Notes under the pieces: model-generated | The model's database searches: none | What the model saw: the letters and a program-made list of their open reading frames with translations, nothing else | Told to the model about the DNA's origin: nothing | Assembly: GCF_008312935.1 (NCBI RefSeq) | Contig: NZ_VSZO01000079.1 | Span: 248,001 to 312,000 of the forward strand | Length of the DNA: 64,000 nucleotides | Reading direction: 5' to 3' | Source of the DNA: Roseiconus lacunae | GTDB lineage: Bacteria; Planctomycetota; Planctomycetia; Pirellulales; Pirellulaceae | Shown here: piece after piece, positions 51,804-61,296 of the stretch | Position numbering within the stretch: position 1 is the stretch's first letter | How the letters are laid out: each line of letters begins with the position of its first letter | Made by a program: the position numbers and the translations under genes

Positions 51804-54800
51804 ATGGAATCGTTAACTCTCGCCCAATCGCTGATCGGATCGACGATCACCGCGGCTGACCAACTTGGTTCAATCGCGATGTTGATTGCTCAGGCCGAAC
51901 AGGAAAAAGGCGTTTCATGGGAGCAACTCGCTTGGCTCGCTGGTGCCTTTGCAGTCATCATCTTGCCTTTCGTGGTCGGTGGCTTCCTCGCCAAGCAACT
52001 AAAGCTGCCGACCCATTCGGTCCGCATCGGCTTGGTTCTGCTCGCGATCACCGCCAGCACGGTCGTGCTGCTCAATCGACTGCCCGGCCTAGGCGTCGAT
52101 CTTCGTGGGGGGACGATTCTGGTCTATGAAATTGATCCTAGCAAAACGACACCGGATGCCGACGAAGGCGGCAGCAAAGTGAAGAGCCAGGATTTGATTG
52201 GTCCGCTTACCAAACGGATCAATCCCAGTGGTACTCGCGAGATTGTCATTCGGCCTTACGGTGACAGCCAAATTGAAATCATTATTCCCGAGGTCGATCA
52301 ACGCGAAGTTGCGATCATCGAGGAGACCCTACAGCAGGCCGGCATTTTGCGGTTTGCAATCGTCGCCAATCGAATCGACCACCAGCGATTGATCGACATG
52401 GCGTCCGATCAGGCCGGTTCACAGGATCGCGCCGTGCGGATGAGCGAACGAATCACCGATGCAAATAATCGCGTGATCGGATTGTGGGCCGAAGTTGATC
52501 GAGAAAACAACGCGAAATCAGAAGTCAAGCCGTTCCGCGTTGACGTCGGAAACGCAATTGTTCGAAATCCCGAAACGGGTGCCTTGGTCGACTTACCGAT
52601 GGACGTTCGCGGCCTTGACGGCGAATACAAGCAGGCACGCTGGGTCGACCAAAACGGGCTTCGTGGTTTGGAAGTCTTGATGGTGATTGATCCCGATGTC
52701 GACGTCAAAGGGGAAGACCTAGCCTTCGCGTCGACGACATTCGACGAGAAAGGTGCTCCCGCAGTTGCGTTTAACTTGACCGAATCCGGCAGTCGAAAGT
52801 TCCGCTGGTTGACGACTGAAAACTCGCCTCAAGGAACGCGGCAGCGGCAGCTCGGCATCGTGATGGACGATCGTCTACTGTCGGCTCCGAACATTCTTCA
52901 ACCGATCAGCAAGCAAGGTCGAATCACGGGTAACTTCACGACCGAAGAAGTCCGCTCGCTTGTCGACGTCCTCAAAGCCGGCCAACTTCCCGCCGCGCTG
53001 ACCAAACAACCGATTGCGAAGAATCAAATCGACGCAACCCTCGGTGCCGACACGATTCGCAAGGGTGTTTACGCGATCGGCGTCTCGCTGCTGTTGGTTT
53101 TGGTTTTCATCCTTTACTACTACCGGTTCGCCGGCCTGATTGCTTGCGTGGCGTTGGTTTTGAACCTGGCCATGATCTTGGCAACGATGGTTCTGATCAA
53201 CCAACCGCTGACACTCCCCGGCCTCGCCGGCCTCGTCCTGACGGTCGGTATGTCGGTCGACGCGAACGTCTTGATTTTCGAGCGGATTCGCGAAGAGATC
53301 AAAAAAGGCGCGAAGAATCGGATGGCGATTCGAAACGGTTACGCCAAAGCGACCGTGACGATCATCGACGCGAACTTGACAACGCTATTCACTGCTATCG
53401 TTTTGTACGCGATCGGTACCGACCAGATCCGTGGCTTTGCTGTCACCCTGATCTTGGGCATCCTGTATTCAATGTTCACCGCGATTCACATGTCGCGAAC
53501 GTTCTTCGATATTGCAGAGCGACATAACAAGTTAACGCTCAGCATGTCTGACGCGGTCAACTCGATTCGTAACGCGATGGCTGGTGGTGGAGCGTTTGAC
53601 TTCATCGGCAAAGGCAAAATCACGCTGGTTCTTTCGGCCTTCTTGGTCGTCATCGGAATCGCATCACTTGTCGTTCGTGGAAAAGGCATTCTCGACATCG
53701 ACTTTGCCGGTGGATCGTCGGTCCAATTCCGAGTCGCCGAGACCGCCACGACCGAAGCGGTTCGCGACATCGTCGGCGAAGGTATTGGCGAACAAAATGG
53801 CTCTCCGGTCCAATTCACCGTCAATGGCGTGAAAATGGATGGTGCGGAGCCCGGCACGGTCTTCAAAGTCGACTCGTCAATCGAGTCGGTCGATGAATTG
53901 CAATCACGAATCGTCGAGTCGTTTGCCAACAATGACAGCATCAACTTGGTGACCTATGACGTCACGATCCTTGATGAGGCGTCTTCGTCATCTGCGATCC
54001 TCGATGACTCTAATGGCGTGATGCTAACGGCCGCCCAAGCGGAAACTGAAGACGAGGCCACCGAGGGAACTTCCGAAGCCCCAGCAAGCGACGACGCTGT
54101 GAGCGACGAAGCAGGGACATCCGGCCAATCGGCTGTTCGGCGAATCTCACTTGGTGTCGACGGATCTGACGCCGCCGCCGCAATCAGCGGACCTGCCTTG
54201 GTTCAACGTCTGAAGCAATCGGCCGACGAACTGAAAATTCCACTGAACGAGCGAGCAATCGACCTTTTGCCCGATGGCGAAGGAGCTGAGGATTGGTCAC
54301 CCGGATCAAGCGTTCCGTTTTCGAACTGGAAAGTGACTTTGCCGATGGATGACCAGAAGGCCCAGCAAGTGATGGGGGCTGTCGAACAGTCACTCGGCGA
54401 AGAACCGGTTTGGGTCAGCAGCAGCAGTGTCGGTGCTCGTGTCGCCGGTCAAATGATCGGACGTGCTTCGGTCGCACTGTTTGCCAGCTTGATGGTGATC
54501 ATCCTTTACATCTGGTTCCGCTTTCAGCGTGTGATCTATGGCTTTGCGGCGGTCGCGGCGTTGGTCCACGACGTTTTGATCACGCTCGGAGCGATCGCAA
54601 TCAGTTACTACGTTGCAGATGTCCTCGGATTCCTGCTGATCGATCCGTTCAAGATAAGCCTGACGGTTGTCGCAGCGTTGCTGACGATCATCGGTTATTC
54701 GCTCAACGACACGATCGTCGTCTTTGATCGTATCCGTGAAACAAAAGGCAAATCGCCTCGCCTGACCGGCGAGATGATTAACACCAGTATTAACCAAACG

Positions 54801-55007
54801 CTCAGCCGAACGTTGCTAACGTCGTTGACAACATTGATTGTAGTCGTGCTTTTATACGCCTTTGGCGGTGAAGGCATTCACGCGTTTGCATTCGCGCTCG
54901 TGGTCGGGGTTTTGGTTGGAACTTATAGTTCGGTCTTTGTCGCCAGCCCGATCCTACTGTGGTTGGTGCAGCGGGGGGACAAGGCCGAAGTGACGGCGAC
55001 TCGCTAA
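51804..55007 (+). CDS. secDF: SecD-SecF fusion protein
   Basis: 1067 residues. An extra N-terminal membrane region (residues 1-60) is followed by the SecD signature LGVDLRGGTILVYEID, P1 domain, DRLLSAPNI, and the SecD membrane part with GLAGLVLTVGMSVDANVLIFERIREE. SecF starts near IDFAGGSSVQFRV and has IGYSLNDTIVVFDRIRE and SRTLLTSLTTLIVVVLLYAFGGEGIHAFAFAL. The complex uses the proton gradient to pull proteins across the membrane. The SecF periplasmic loop is enlarged to over 200 residues, with an acidic Glu/Ala/Ser-rich stretch (EDEATEGTSEAPASDDAVSD). A terminator follows. Confidence 0.96.
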   Translation: MESLTLAQSLIGSTITAADQLGSIAMLIAQAEQEKGVSWEQLAWLAGAFAVIILPFVVGGFLAKQLKLPTHSVRIGLVLLAITASTVVLLNRLPGLGVDLRGGTILVYEIDPSKTTPDADEGGSKVKSQDLIGPLTKRINPSGTREIVIRPYGDSQIEIIIPEVDQREVAIIEETLQQAGILRFAIVANRIDHQRLIDMASDQAGSQDRAVRMSERITDANNRVIGLWAEVDRENNAKSEVKPFRVDVGNAIVRNPETGALVDLPMDVRGLDGEYKQARWVDQNGLRGLEVLMVIDPDVDVKGEDLAFASTTFDEKGAPAVAFNLTESGSRKFRWLTTENSPQGTRQRQLGIVMDDRLLSAPNILQPISKQGRITGNFTTEEVRSLVDVLKAGQLPAALTKQPIAKNQIDATLGADTIRKGVYAIGVSLLLVLVFILYYYRFAGLIACVALVLNLAMILATMVLINQPLTLPGLAGLVLTVGMSVDANVLIFERIREEIKKGAKNRMAIRNGYAKATVTIIDANLTTLFTAIVLYAIGTDQIRGFAVTLILGILYSMFTAIHMSRTFFDIAERHNKLTLSMSDAVNSIRNAMAGGGAFDFIGKGKITLVLSAFLVVIGIASLVVRGKGILDIDFAGGSSVQFRVAETATTEAVRDIVGEGIGEQNGSPVQFTVNGVKMDGAEPGTVFKVDSSIESVDELQSRIVESFANNDSINLVTYDVTILDEASSSSAILDDSNGVMLTAAQAETEDEATEGTSEAPASDDAVSDEAGTSGQSAVRRISLGVDGSDAAAAISGPALVQRLKQSADELKIPLNERAIDLLPDGEGAEDWSPGSSVPFSNWKVTLPMDDQKAQQVMGAVEQSLGEEPVWVSSSSVGARVAGQMIGRASVALFASLMVIILYIWFRFQRVIYGFAAVAALVHDVLITLGAIAISYYVADVLGFLLIDPFKISLTVVAALLTIIGYSLNDTIVVFDRIRETKGKSPRLTGEMINTSINQTLSRTLLTSLTTLIVVVLLYAFGGEGIHAFAFALVVGVLVGTYSSVFVASPILLWLVQRGDKAEVTATR

Positions 55008-55055
55008 CGACCGATCGCCGCCTGCGATTGGAATGAGCAAATCGAAACGACGAAC

Positions 55056-55084
55056 AACGCCGCGGATTTCGGCGGCGTTTTTTT
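55056..55084 (+). terminator. Intrinsic terminator after secDF
   Basis: AACGCCGC (55056-55063) and GCGGCGTT (55072-55079) pair over 8 bp; seven T residues run from 55078 to 55084. 49 bases past the stop codon. Canonical. Confidence 0.9.
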
Positions 55085-55187
55085 GTCAGCGTTCCCGTGG
55101 TTGCCACAACTCGCTATATTTCCAGTCTCTCTGCCCGGCGATATAGGAATCTAGTTCGGGCCTCTGGTGATCTACCTTGGTAAGTCG

Positions 55188-57221
55188 ATGATCAACACCG
55201 CGGCACGTGCTTGCGTTTTCGTTCTTTCGTTCGTGCTTCCCGGAAGCGCCGCGATTGTGTTGGCTCAGGAAAGTTTGGCTACTCTCGCCGATCGTTCCAC
55301 CGTCGAACTGATTCGGCAAGACATCGAGTACCTTGCATCGGATGACTTGCGCGGTCGCAGCGTCACCGACGATACAATTGATCTGGCTCGTGATTATATC
55401 CACCGGCGGATGGAATCGCTGGGGTTGGACATGAGCCTTGCTCAAGGCGATGGCTTGCAGCCTTTGCAGATCGAAGTCGGCAGCGCCATTAAGACCATCG
55501 AGTCAAACTTCATTGAGTTGAAGCTGCCCGGTCAAGCGATCCGAAAAGTCGTCTACGGAGATGGGTTCTCTCCGCTCTCGATCGGACGTGATTCCGCTTC
55601 AGCGACAGGACGATTGGTGTTTGCCGGCTATGGGATCACCAGCGAAGAACCTGCCTACGACGATTATGCTGGCATCGATGTTGAAAACGCGATCGTGTTG
55701 ATCCTTCGAAAAGAGCCGGGGGCAAACGATCCGGAAAGTCCATTTGATGGGCAACGCAACACTCGTAATGCCTACTTCGCGGTGAAGGTGCAAAATGCGA
55801 TCGAGCATGGTGCCGCTGCGGTCTTAATCGTCAACGATCCAGACAGTGTGCAAGAAGCGGTGAAGGATGAGCAGCGACGAATCGGGCTCGAAGAACAGCG
55901 TCTCGCCGAACTCGAAGCCTTGTTAACCAAGTTGCCTGCCGAAGCAAAGCGAAACATAGCGGCGACAAATGAAAGTATTCAACGAACTCGGGATTCGATT
56001 GAAGCGATCAGACGCGACGTCGAGAATGCGAAACGCGGTGTACTGGATCTGCCTGACGCCGGGACACAGACCCGGCAATCGGAGGTCATTCCGGTCGGTT
56101 CGATCGCGCGTGACTTAGTCGATGAATTGATTCGATCGGCTGGCAAAGATTCGCTCGAAGCGATCGAGTCTAAAATTAATGCGACTTACCAACCCCAGAG
56201 TTTCGTCATCAGCAACGATGGCACCACCGTGTCGGTGGACATGAAGCCGGCCAAGGTCAGCAGTGACAACGTGATTGGCCAAATCCGCGGCAAAGGATCG
56301 CTGTCCGATCAAACGGTAGTCATCGGAGGCCACTACGACCACGTCGGCATGGGCGGCTTCGGTTCACTCGCCCCGGGGACGATCGCTGTTCACAACGGGG
56401 CAGATGACAATGCCAGTGGGACGGCGGCGATGCTCGCTTGTGCGAAACGTCTGGTCGGGAGACTCTCCCGCGTAGACAACCACCGTAATGTCGTCTTCAT
56501 TGCGTTCACGGGCGAAGAACGCGGCTTGCTTGGAAGTCAGTATTACGTGGAACATCCGGTCTATCCGATCGAGCAGACCGTGGCGATGATCAACTTTGAT
56601 ATGGTCGGACGTATCCGGGACAACGAGCTAACCGTTTATGGGACCGGCTCGGCTAGTGAGCTCGAGGGGCTTGTCGACGAAGCTAATCAGGACTTTAGCT
56701 TTGATCTATACAAGGTCGCGAGCGGGTATGGCCCCAGTGACCATCAATCGTTTTACCGGGCTGGCGTACCGGTGCTGTTTTTCTTCACTGGGCTCCACAA
56801 CGATTATCATCGCCCTTCTGACGATTTCGACAAAATCGATTTCGGTGACCTAGGCCGCATAACCGATATGGTTTCCAACGTGGCTTATCGCTTGGCGGCG
56901 ATGCCTCGCCGCCCGGTCTACGCAGAAACCGACCCACGCATTCAAATTCGTCGTCAGATGACGGCCTATTTAGGTGTCCGGATTTCGCAGCGATCGGGAA
57001 GTGTTGAGATTGTTGAGATAACCTCGGAAGGCCCGGCGGCGAAAGCAGGGCTGCAAGTCGGCGACCAAATCCAGACCGTCGGACGAAGGGAAATCCGAAC
57101 CACGAGCGACTTGCTCAGTTGGGTACGAAACCATTCTCCGGGCGACGAATTTACGATTCGCTTGGTCCGAGACGGTAACTCAATGACACTCAGCGGAAAG
57201 CTTGAAAAACGGTCCGAATAA
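55188..57221 (+). CDS. M28-family aminopeptidase with PDZ domain
   Basis: 677 residues from ATG 55188 (MIN...), with signal ACVFVLSFVLPGSAAIVLA. A PA-type domain (about 120-250) is interrupted by a coiled coil (DEQRRIGLEEQRLAELEALLTKL...ESIQRTRDSIEAIRRD). The M28 metal site is complete: GGHYDHVGMG (His), NGADDNASGTA (Asp), FTGEERGLLGS (Glu pair), INFDMVGR (Asp) and HNDYHRPSDD (His). A PDZ domain closes the protein (ITSEGPAAKAGLQVGDQIQTVG). Two-zinc aminopeptidase in the periplasm; substrate unknown. Confidence 0.93.
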   Translation: MINTAARACVFVLSFVLPGSAAIVLAQESLATLADRSTVELIRQDIEYLASDDLRGRSVTDDTIDLARDYIHRRMESLGLDMSLAQGDGLQPLQIEVGSAIKTIESNFIELKLPGQAIRKVVYGDGFSPLSIGRDSASATGRLVFAGYGITSEEPAYDDYAGIDVENAIVLILRKEPGANDPESPFDGQRNTRNAYFAVKVQNAIEHGAAAVLIVNDPDSVQEAVKDEQRRIGLEEQRLAELEALLTKLPAEAKRNIAATNESIQRTRDSIEAIRRDVENAKRGVLDLPDAGTQTRQSEVIPVGSIARDLVDELIRSAGKDSLEAIESKINATYQPQSFVISNDGTTVSVDMKPAKVSSDNVIGQIRGKGSLSDQTVVIGGHYDHVGMGGFGSLAPGTIAVHNGADDNASGTAAMLACAKRLVGRLSRVDNHRNVVFIAFTGEERGLLGSQYYVEHPVYPIEQTVAMINFDMVGRIRDNELTVYGTGSASELEGLVDEANQDFSFDLYKVASGYGPSDHQSFYRAGVPVLFFFTGLHNDYHRPSDDFDKIDFGDLGRITDMVSNVAYRLAAMPRRPVYAETDPRIQIRRQMTAYLGVRISQRSGSVEIVEITSEGPAAKAGLQVGDQIQTVGRREIRTTSDLLSWVRNHSPGDEFTIRLVRDGNSMTLSGKLEKRSE

Positions 57222-57401
57222 TGGCCTGATTCATCTTTACGCCAATCCGCCGGATTGCCACAATCGAAAGACTGTCACTCAAATCGGCCACCCGGCCGGT
57301 GTGTCAGGAACTCACCCGAACTACCGCGGGCAAAGGATGTCCGTGCGGCTGAAGTTCCTGGAACTCAAGGACGCGCGACTCATAACGCAAGGAGAGCGAA
57401 A

Positions 57402-58031
57402 GTGCGAACCGTTCGCCACCAAGTCTATGGAATCGCCATCGGATTGGCTGCCGTGATGGCGCCCGGTCTCATGGCCACTCAAGCACAGGCGCAGAACACG
57501 GAACCGCATCGCGTTGCGGTCGTTGATGTCGCCAAGATTTTCAAGACCCACTCTGGGATTCGCGCTCAAGTCGCGAAGATCGAAGCTGACCTCAAAGCCT
57601 TCGATACAGAACTGAAACAAAAACGTGAGCAACTTCGCGTTACGGCTACCAAGCTGAAAGACTTGACTCCCGGTAGTCCGGATTACGCTGCTCTGGAAGA
57701 GCAGATCACCGATACCGATGCCAAGCTGCGTTTGGAAATGACTCGTAAACGTAAAGAGCTTGCCGACGCGGAAGCGAAGATCTACTTCGACAACTATCAG
57801 CACATCGCTGCCGGTGTGAAATTCCTCGCCGGACACTACAAAATCAACTTGGTCTTGCGCTATAACAGCGACCAAATGGAAGAAGGTGTGGGTGAGTCAG
57901 TCATTCGTGGCGTCATGAAAAATATCGTCTACCATGACGAGCAATTGGACATGACCCCCGGCGTGATGCAGTACCTCGATCGCGTGATCAAGACCGAAGT
58001 CGCCGGCCTTCCACAAGCCGGTAAGAAATAG
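57402..58031 (+). CDS. Skp/OmpH-family periplasmic chaperone
   Basis: 209 residues from GTG 57402, preceded by GGAGAG with 5-base spacing; the earlier ATG at 57255 lacks a site. After the signal (GIAIGLAAVMAPGLMATQAQA) comes VAVVDVAKIFKTHSGIRAQVAKIEADLKAFDTELKQKREQL, the Skp beginning followed by two long helices, and a return segment GVKFLAGHYKINLVLRYN. Skp carries unfolded outer-membrane proteins. Placement just before lpxC and lpxA parallels the skp-lpxD-fabZ-lpxA cluster of proteobacteria. Confidence 0.9.
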   Translation: MRTVRHQVYGIAIGLAAVMAPGLMATQAQAQNTEPHRVAVVDVAKIFKTHSGIRAQVAKIEADLKAFDTELKQKREQLRVTATKLKDLTPGSPDYAALEEQITDTDAKLRLEMTRKRKELADAEAKIYFDNYQHIAAGVKFLAGHYKINLVLRYNSDQMEEGVGESVIRGVMKNIVYHDEQLDMTPGVMQYLDRVIKTEVAGLPQAGKK

Positions 58032-58271
58032 TCGAAATTTAGTCGGGCCGAATCTAATTCGGTCACGTGGACGTCACCGGCGAGCCTGCCTTGCCACGAT
58101 CAAAACACCGAAAGGATTCGGTGTGTGACAGCTGCGAACCCATCGGAAGGATCCGGTGGGCGACTTTTTTCGACGAATTGACTTTTCGAAGCGACGTGCC
58201 TTGTCCGGCCGTCGCTTTTATTTTTTCTACTTGCGAATCGTTTGCTTCATCGGCAGAAAGGAGTCGGCCTG

Positions 58272-59162
58272 ATGTATTCACGCAACCAACATTCGATCGC
58301 TTCGACATGTGTGGTTTCTGGGCGAGGCTATTGGTCGGCCCAAGAAGTCAGCGTGGTCATGCATCCCGCTCCCGTCGGCACCGGGATTCAGCTGGTGCGA
58401 ACCGATCTTTCCGATCAACCACGATGCGAAGCAACGGTGCTCAACCGTAGCACGGCATCATTGCGAACCAACATCGAATCTGGTCCCGCGAAGTTTCAGA
58501 TGATTGAGCATCTGATGGCGGCACTTTATGCGCTCGAAATCGATAACTGCATTGTCGAAATCGATGGCGAAGAGCTACCGGGACTCGACGGCAGTAGCAA
58601 ACCTTATGTCGACGCGTTATCTCACGCGGGGTTGATTGTCCAAGCAGCCGAGCGTCAACGTTTGGTGATCCAGCAAGTGATCACGCTTCGCGAGGGATCA
58701 TCGTGGATCACCGCGTCTCCCGTCCCAACCGGCATCAGTCACTTTGGGTATCAGCTGTCATTTGACGAAGTCGGCCCGATCGCCGAACAGTCATACGGCT
58801 TCACTTGTACCCCGATCAACTTTACACGGGACGTCGCACCCGCCAGAACGTTTGTTACGCTTGATCAGGCCCAGGCCTTGCACGGTCGTGGGGTTGCGCG
58901 ACACGTTGGCTACAACGAGTTATTGGTTTTCGGCGACGACGGCCCGATAGAAAATGAACTGAAGTATCGCAACGAATGTGCCCGACACAAAGCGTTGGAC
59001 TTGGTTGGTGATCTTTCGCTAGTCGGGGTCGAGCTGGTCGGCAAGTTCATCTCGCATCGTGGCGGACACAGTTTGAACGGCCGTATGGCGCTGGCCCTAC
59101 ATCAATTGATGATCGAACAGCAACGGCATGACTCAGCAACGCAAAGTCGTCGTGCTGCCTAA
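58272..59162 (+). CDS. lpxC: UDP-3-O-acyl-GlcNAc deacetylase LpxC
   Basis: The committed, zinc-dependent step of lipid A synthesis. The start at 58272 follows GGAG; 296 residues, the normal single-domain length (no FabZ fusion). Zinc ligands are His80 (IEHLMAALYAL), His239 and Asp243 (RHKALDLVGDL), and the catalytic His266 lies in HRGGHSLN. The conserved ELPGLDGSS loop and the C-terminal domain are complete. 127 bases separate it from lpxA. Confidence 0.96.
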   Translation: MYSRNQHSIASTCVVSGRGYWSAQEVSVVMHPAPVGTGIQLVRTDLSDQPRCEATVLNRSTASLRTNIESGPAKFQMIEHLMAALYALEIDNCIVEIDGEELPGLDGSSKPYVDALSHAGLIVQAAERQRLVIQQVITLREGSSWITASPVPTGISHFGYQLSFDEVGPIAEQSYGFTCTPINFTRDVAPARTFVTLDQAQALHGRGVARHVGYNELLVFGDDGPIENELKYRNECARHKALDLVGDLSLVGVELVGKFISHRGGHSLNGRMALALHQLMIEQQRHDSATQSRRAA

Positions 59163-59289
59163 AAGCCCGACAAAAATTTCGTCAAAAATCCTGGCAAACC
59201 GATCTCGATTTTGATCTCGCTTATCGGCTAATGTCAGTTTGCCCGCGCGGCTAAGACTTCTTACATCCCACTTGAAATGACGTTTGACT

Positions 59290-60105
59290 ATGAGCGTTGT
59301 CATCGCACCAACGGCCGTCATTGACCCGAAAGCCCAACTGGGCACTAACGTTCGCATCGGACACTTCTCGGTCATTGGACCAGATGTCTCGATCGGCGAT
59401 GGAACTGTCGTTGACCAACACGCGGTCATCACCGCTCAAACGACCATTGGGGAAAACAATCGCATCTTCGCCGGGACCGTGATCGGTGGTGATCCGCAAG
59501 ACACCAGCTACAAAAACTCGCCGACGAAGATACTGATCGGCGACAACAATATTTTTCGCGAGCACTGCACCGTTAATCGTGCGACGGAAAAGGAAGACGG
59601 CATCACCGAAATCGGCCATGACAACTACTTCATGGCGGGAACACACGTCGCTCATGACTGCAAGTTAGGCGATCGAATCGTCATTGCCAACAATGGGATG
59701 CTCGGCGGACACGTCCGGGTCGGCAACGACGTGACAATCGCAGGCGGTGTCGGTGTTTCCCACTTCGCTAGTATCGGTCAACTCAGTTTTGTCAGTGCGA
59801 TGAGCCGCGTTCTTCATGACGTCCCCCCGTACACCATCGTCGACGGCCAACCGAGCAAACCACGTGCGGTCAACACGATCGGCTTGAAGCGACACGGATA
59901 CACCTCCGAAGACGTCGAAGTGTTGGTTCAAGCATTCCGACTGCTCTATCGTGCTCGCGTTGGAATTGAAAAAGCACGCGACGAAGTTTATAGCCGCGGC
60001 CCAATCCGCCCGGTGATCAAGCATCTATTCGATTCAATCGAACGTTCTTGCTCCGGCCGCCATGGACGTGGCCAAGACCAACGAGGAAAGAAGAAAGCGG
60101 CATGA
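59290..60105 (+). CDS. lpxA: Acyl-ACP--UDP-N-acetylglucosamine O-acyltransferase LpxA
   Basis: 271 residues from ATG 59290. The left-handed beta-helix repeats run from IAPTAVIDPKAQLGTNVRIGHFSVIG to ASIGQLSFVSAMSRVL, with the catalytic His122 in HVAHDC. INRATEKEDG-type motif is present as VNRATEKEDG. The C-terminal helical domain (GLKRHGYTSEDVEVLVQAFRLLYRA) ends in a basic tail. LpxA transfers the first acyl chain to UDP-GlcNAc. It overlaps the next gene by ATGA, which suggests a shared role. Confidence 0.96.
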   Translation: MSVVIAPTAVIDPKAQLGTNVRIGHFSVIGPDVSIGDGTVVDQHAVITAQTTIGENNRIFAGTVIGGDPQDTSYKNSPTKILIGDNNIFREHCTVNRATEKEDGITEIGHDNYFMAGTHVAHDCKLGDRIVIANNGMLGGHVRVGNDVTIAGGVGVSHFASIGQLSFVSAMSRVLHDVPPYTIVDGQPSKPRAVNTIGLKRHGYTSEDVEVLVQAFRLLYRARVGIEKARDEVYSRGPIRPVIKHLFDSIERSCSGRHGRGQDQRGKKKAA

Positions 60106-61187
60106 CCAATTTGCGAATTGCAGTTATCGGTGCCGGACACCTTGGCCGGATTCACAGCAAGTTACTCGGCAGCGTCGATGGTGCATCGCTGGTGGGAATC
60201 AGCGATCCAGTCGAATCGGCACGGGCCCGTGCTAGCGAAATGTTCTCGGTCCCAGTCGTCGAAGACTACCGCGAATTGATCGACTCGATCGACGCAGCCG
60301 TGATCGCCTCGCCGACCGATTCGCATGCCGAAATCGCAACCGAACTGCTCAAGGCCGGAAAGCATCTGCTTGTCGAAAAACCACTGGCGATTAGCTCCAG
60401 TGACTCTGATCGCCTGGTGATGCTCGCCAACTCTAAACAGCTGACCCTGCAAGTCGGTCATGTCGAGCGATTCAACCCCGCGTTCACCGCGCTCGGGCAA
60501 CTAGGTGTCGATACAAAATATGTCGAAGCCGTTCGTGCGTCGCGCTTTCCGGGGCGATGCCTGGATGTCGGCGTCGTGATGGATCTGATGATTCATGATA
60601 TCGATCTCGTTTGTTCGATGACCGATACGGCTGTCAAAAGCGTTAGCGCGAGTGGCTTGGCTGTTGTCAGTGACCATGAAGATCTCGCCGAAGCCCGGAT
60701 CGAATTTGAATGTGGACTGGTGGCAAACCTAAAGGCGTCGCGCGTTAGTCCCACGCCGGCTCGATCGATGCAGGTATTCGGGCCGAGCGGATTCGCTGAA
60801 ATTGATTTTTCCGGTCCTGCCCTCCATACAGTTCAAACGAGTGAATTGCTCGTCGATCGGCAGTTTGACTTGGAAGATGCGACCGACAATCCGCTCGGTT
60901 ATGCCGACGAACTCTTTACCGACCACTTGAAGATCGGCACGCAAGAACTTGAGCCGCGTAACGCGATCTTGGACGAACTGCATGACTTTGTGATCAGCAT
61001 TCAGTCTGGAATCGCCCCCACAGTCAGTGGTGCCGATGGTGCTCGCGCGGTCACAATTGCAGAACGCATACTGGACTCGATCAGCGAACGCGCGTGGTAT
61101 CAAGACGCGACTCCGAGTGAGATCGGTGCGCTCGCAAACGCTCGTACCCGTATCGAAGCAAAACCCAGGCTTCGCAAAGTGGCGTAA
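60102..61187 (+). CDS. Gfo/Idh/MocA oxidoreductase coupled to lpxA (GnnA candidate)
   Basis: 361 residues from ATG 60102, overlapping the lpxA stop (ATGA). The NAD-binding motif is IAVIGAGHLGRIH, then ASPTDSHAEIATELLKAGKHLLVEKPLA (EKP motif) and LQVGHVERFNPAF. The C-terminal half has GVVMDLMIHDIDLV and substrate-side FFAEIDFSG-like residues. In Acidithiobacillus and Leptospira, an oxidoreductase of this family (GnnA) next to lpxA makes the 3-keto form of UDP-GlcNAc used to build amide-linked lipid A. A GnnA role here is inferred from position only. No signal peptide. Confidence 0.85.
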   Translation: MTNLRIAVIGAGHLGRIHSKLLGSVDGASLVGISDPVESARARASEMFSVPVVEDYRELIDSIDAAVIASPTDSHAEIATELLKAGKHLLVEKPLAISSSDSDRLVMLANSKQLTLQVGHVERFNPAFTALGQLGVDTKYVEAVRASRFPGRCLDVGVVMDLMIHDIDLVCSMTDTAVKSVSASGLAVVSDHEDLAEARIEFECGLVANLKASRVSPTPARSMQVFGPSGFAEIDFSGPALHTVQTSELLVDRQFDLEDATDNPLGYADELFTDHLKIGTQELEPRNAILDELHDFVISIQSGIAPTVSGADGARAVTIAERILDSISERAWYQDATPSEIGALANARTRIEAKPRLRKVA

Positions 61188-61296
61188 TCTGGAAATGGCC
61201 AGCCGGCGTCGACTCGATTGTCACGGCTTTATCTTGAACATTGGCAAAAGCCTGCCGGCAATATGCACTCAGCGATTGCCGTATTCGCCAAATTTG

